DNA of 64,000 nt, taken from contig OU612065.1 of the NCBI GenBank assembly GCA_914767715.1, forward strand, positions 15,252,001 through 15,316,000, in the 5' to 3' direction. The notes beneath the pieces were generated by a model, which had not been told where the DNA came from, did no database searches, and worked only from the letters and a program-made list of their open reading frames with translations. The position numbers and the translations under genes are program-made. Below, in pieces: positions 61,169 to 64,000 of this stretch; positions within the stretch are counted from its first letter, which is position 1; each line of letters begins with the position of its first letter. The stretch is from Membranipora membranacea (taxonomy: Eukaryota; Bryozoa; Gymnolaemata; Cheilostomatida; Membraniporidae).

Positions 61169-63943
61169 ATGCCTAAGTAAGTAAGATAGATATCAGGCTT
61201 TTGTATGACCATGGAAGTCAAAACTATAAGAAAACTTGGAGTACTTAATTAAGGAGGTGTTACTTGCTTTACTCAAGTCAATGAAGAGGGAGTTCATTGC
61301 TTTACTAAACTTACTCCTGTTATTTTAGTATTTATTCTTATTCTATTGAGTTTCATAAATTAAACTGCTGTAAACTTTCACAGCCAAAGTCTATAGAGGA
61401 GTAATCATAGGTCCTAAGAGAGTAGCAGACAGTATATGAGCTTGGCCTCTTACTCCTTGGCCTACACACTACAAACAACATTTCTATCCACTCTTTTGCT
61501 TCCTTAGCATCTTTCTTGTGTGTGTTGTGTGTCTATTGTTGTATGTATGTATCTGTGAAACATGTACTGAAGTGAGTATTGAATGCGCAATGTGCCAATT
61601 GTCTTTTCTGAAATGTTGTTAGTCACACAGTCAGGTTACAGGTGTAGACACTTAGTATTCAAAGGCCCCAGACAGCTATGCTCTAGCATCAGTTAAGAAT
61701 TGAACCAGTCAGGAAATTCAATATAGTCAGCCAAGTCAGAATTGTTAGTGGAACCTTGAGTTTCAATAGTAGGCCCCCTTATTTGGTCTATTTTTAGTTT
61801 TTTGTTTCAGTGAAAAGGATGGTTCATCTGTGAATGTCAATGATTATTGTGGTTCTTGAAGAGGATCATCACATGTGATCACAATTATGAAATATTTTAA
61901 ATTTTCGTGGGTACCATGGGATGCAAATCACTTCTCACCTACTGATCTGGTTGCCATTTATTTGGACAATTGTTTTATTATCGCTTGTGGAGTAGGGTCA
62001 GGACCAAGAATTAATGTGCTCGGCAACAGGCTCGTGCAATGTCTGAGATAGAAAATTTCCTGATAGCATATCTAGGATAGTAGGCCAGTTGTGGAACTAG
62101 TGCTTTTAAATGTGGCCTTCATTGGTGATAATGAATAAATTGTGTCAAATGAACAGGTGTAATGTGTTTTGTCTTGGGCTTAATTCTCATGAGGGGCGAT
62201 TTTAAATAGCGTCTCAAGTCCTAGACCAAGTGTCATTCTAGAAGCACCAATAGCAATTGTTTGGTCAATGGTCATTAACACCTGCAGAGACCGGAGAGGC
62301 TTTCTCGTTCATTTGGTGATATAACTAGCCTAAGTCACTCTACTATCTCTGTGCGCTCCTAGATACCTGACATATTATTTTATGTGGCCATTGAATATTT
62401 TGCGCTTTGGTAATTTGAATTTTGAGGTTTTAAGTGACGGTTTGTGATTTACACACAAGTTTCTTTAATACCTTGTGCAGTGGTAGTTAAGCTGTTGATA
62501 ACCATCTTCACAAGTAGTTGTTCAACCTGACTTATTGTAGTTGTCTGAGGCTGGCTGGTATGTAGGGGTCTTTCAACGGGAATTTTGGGAACTCTTTAGT
62601 GAATTTTGGGGCTGTGTAATTTTACAGTAGGCTTTTTATTGATTCTTGAGTGGTGTGATCAAATGGCCCTTGTATAATCAAGAAATTTATGTCATACATA
62701 CACAATTAAATGAATCAAAGTAATGCTATATCCGTGGATCTGATTTCTGGGGGACTTAGAATATAGCTCCAGTATATGTATCACTCAAGAGATATGAAGA
62801 AAGAAACCTGTAAAGCTAATGTGACAGAAGGAACTCAAGTCATAATACACTTGCTTACACGGTTTCTGAATGAATATAACATATATTTATGATCAATGGA
62901 TGCTGAAAAACGAATCGGCGATTTATGAAATGGTGATGAACTGGCTGGATAGTCAGTTATACTGTTCTGTACTGTATGATCCTAGACCTAGCTAGGGCTC
63001 TATGACAACACTAACCTGCCTTGGCTAGCACTAGGCCTACGCAACTGAAGAAACATCATTAGCCTATATGGAGAAAATATCTTACCAACCCAACACTGCT
63101 CATTGATGACTATTGTTTTGGGTCCTTTCATGTTATAAGAAAATGGGTAAATCATTTAAGGGCTGTTCACAGAGAACTGCGCTATGTGCAAGATTTCTCA
63201 TTCATTAGTATTCTTATTCATGCCAGCGGTCAATGACATGTGCAAATTTCTAACCAGAAAGAGAAAAATAATCCCAGATAATGACCACATTACAGGTTCT
63301 TTAGAAGGCCACCTGTCATTGATGTAGGGGTTAGTGAAAGGTAGGATGTCTCTTTCATAGACGTGTTATGAGAGCTGCGTATTGATGAGTTGTCTGCAGT
63401 AAAACTCTAAAACCATGCACAACTTGGTAAAAAGAAAGCATTAATATATGATGTAATCACTTGATATCTGATAATGTCTACAGTAATAAAATGGGAACAT
63501 TTACTTGAATGTGTGTTTACTCATATCAGGGAGAAAGGAGGTGAAATTTTGACGTTGATCGTTGTCTCCTCCTTGTTTATGAGAAGACAACTGCAATTAT
63601 AGGGATAATTAATTCAGGAAGGTGATACCATCCTGTCTGCTGATGCAAGGGAGTAAACTCCCAGCTGATACTTAATGTGGTATTGTAATGTAGTATTCAA
63701 TCACCCAAAATCTAATATTTTAGTTAGCGAAGTGTGTCATGTGTTTTTTTACTATGTACATATTGACCGCCTTTGCTGTTTAGCAATACATGAATCTGCT
63801 GTCTGAGTATTTACCCAATGCTTCATAATGCAAACTTAGCTGATGTGCTCATAGATAATTGCCTATAATTGACCATCGCATGTTTTATCTTATTTTGTAG
63901 GTATTACTGTGACTACTGTGATACATACCTCACTCATGACTCG
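61169..63943 (+). CDS. SNRPC: U1 small nuclear ribonucleoprotein C, 5' part
   Basis: U1-C stabilises U1 snRNP pairing with 5' splice sites. Exon 1 contributes only 8 coding bases (61169-61176, ATGCCTAA, then GTAAGTAAG). Exon 2 is 63901-63943, followed by GTAAGT. Joined they give the 17 residues [17 protein letters not shown], matching human [17 protein letters not shown] except for one Phe/Tyr change. Cys6 and Cys9 of the U1-C C2H2 zinc finger are present; the two histidines and the proline-rich tail lie beyond the window. The 2.7-kb intron (61177-63900) is long for this window. The start codon context is GTCAGCCATGC. Confidence 0.95.
61177..63900 (+). other. SNRPC: SNRPC intron 1
   Basis: The donor is AA|GTAAGTAAG and the acceptor TTATTTTGTAG. 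Inside I see a 16-bp AAGAGGGAGTTCATTG (61284-61299) shared with the foldback at 26606-26650, and no coding sequence or obvious mobile element. Confidence 0.7.
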
Positions 63944-64000
63944 GTAAGTAGCTTTGTCACGTATCATCCCTGTAACCTTAAATCAACCTGTCTAATTGTG

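Overview
This is an AT-rich, intron-rich, gene-dense stretch of nuclear DNA from an animal. All the protein genes are split by GT-AG introns. The gene set (ciliary CFAP46, lathosterol oxidase SC5D, ER chaperone HYOU1, spliceosomal SNRPC) fits a metazoan. A retained SC5D argues against insects and nematodes, which have lost sterol synthesis. A marine or early-branching invertebrate such as a sponge is plausible, but the sequence alone does not fix the clade.

Layout. (1) 283-26955, minus: CFAP46, 46 coding exons that keep one reading frame over 7296 nt (2432 codons); the C-terminal exons lie beyond base 1. (2) 26956-28649: a divergent intergenic gap with an RFX X-box-like motif in front of CFAP46. 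(3) 28650-31440, plus: complete SC5D, 4 coding exons, 277 aa. (4) About 31.5-44.3 kb: a gene-poor zone with decayed mobile elements: two LINE reverse-transcriptase fragments, an LTR-element RNase H/integrase fragment, a LINE-type endonuclease fragment, hAT-like foldback elements with 8-bp target duplications, a diverged 43-bp repeat and a pair of inverted repeats 11 kb apart. (5) 44.3-54.5 kb, plus: HYOU1, 20 coding exons, 1002 aa, with a signal peptide, a C-terminal HEEL and an ERSE-like promoter element. (6) 54830-59848, minus: two tandem paralogues of an unrecognised secreted cysteine-rich protein, both predicted at exactly 285 aa with the same intron phases (1,0,0). (7) 61169-63943, plus: the start of SNRPC (U1-C), with an 8-nt coding part in exon 1, a 2.7-kb intron and exon 2; the rest lies beyond the window.

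The genes do not form one pathway: CFAP46 serves the ciliary axoneme, SC5D and HYOU1 act in the ER, SNRPC acts in splicing, and the 285-aa pair is secreted. The pair is the best candidate for something undescribed. Exon borders were worked out by hand from splice signals, frame continuity and remembered human orthologues; no search or alignment was run.
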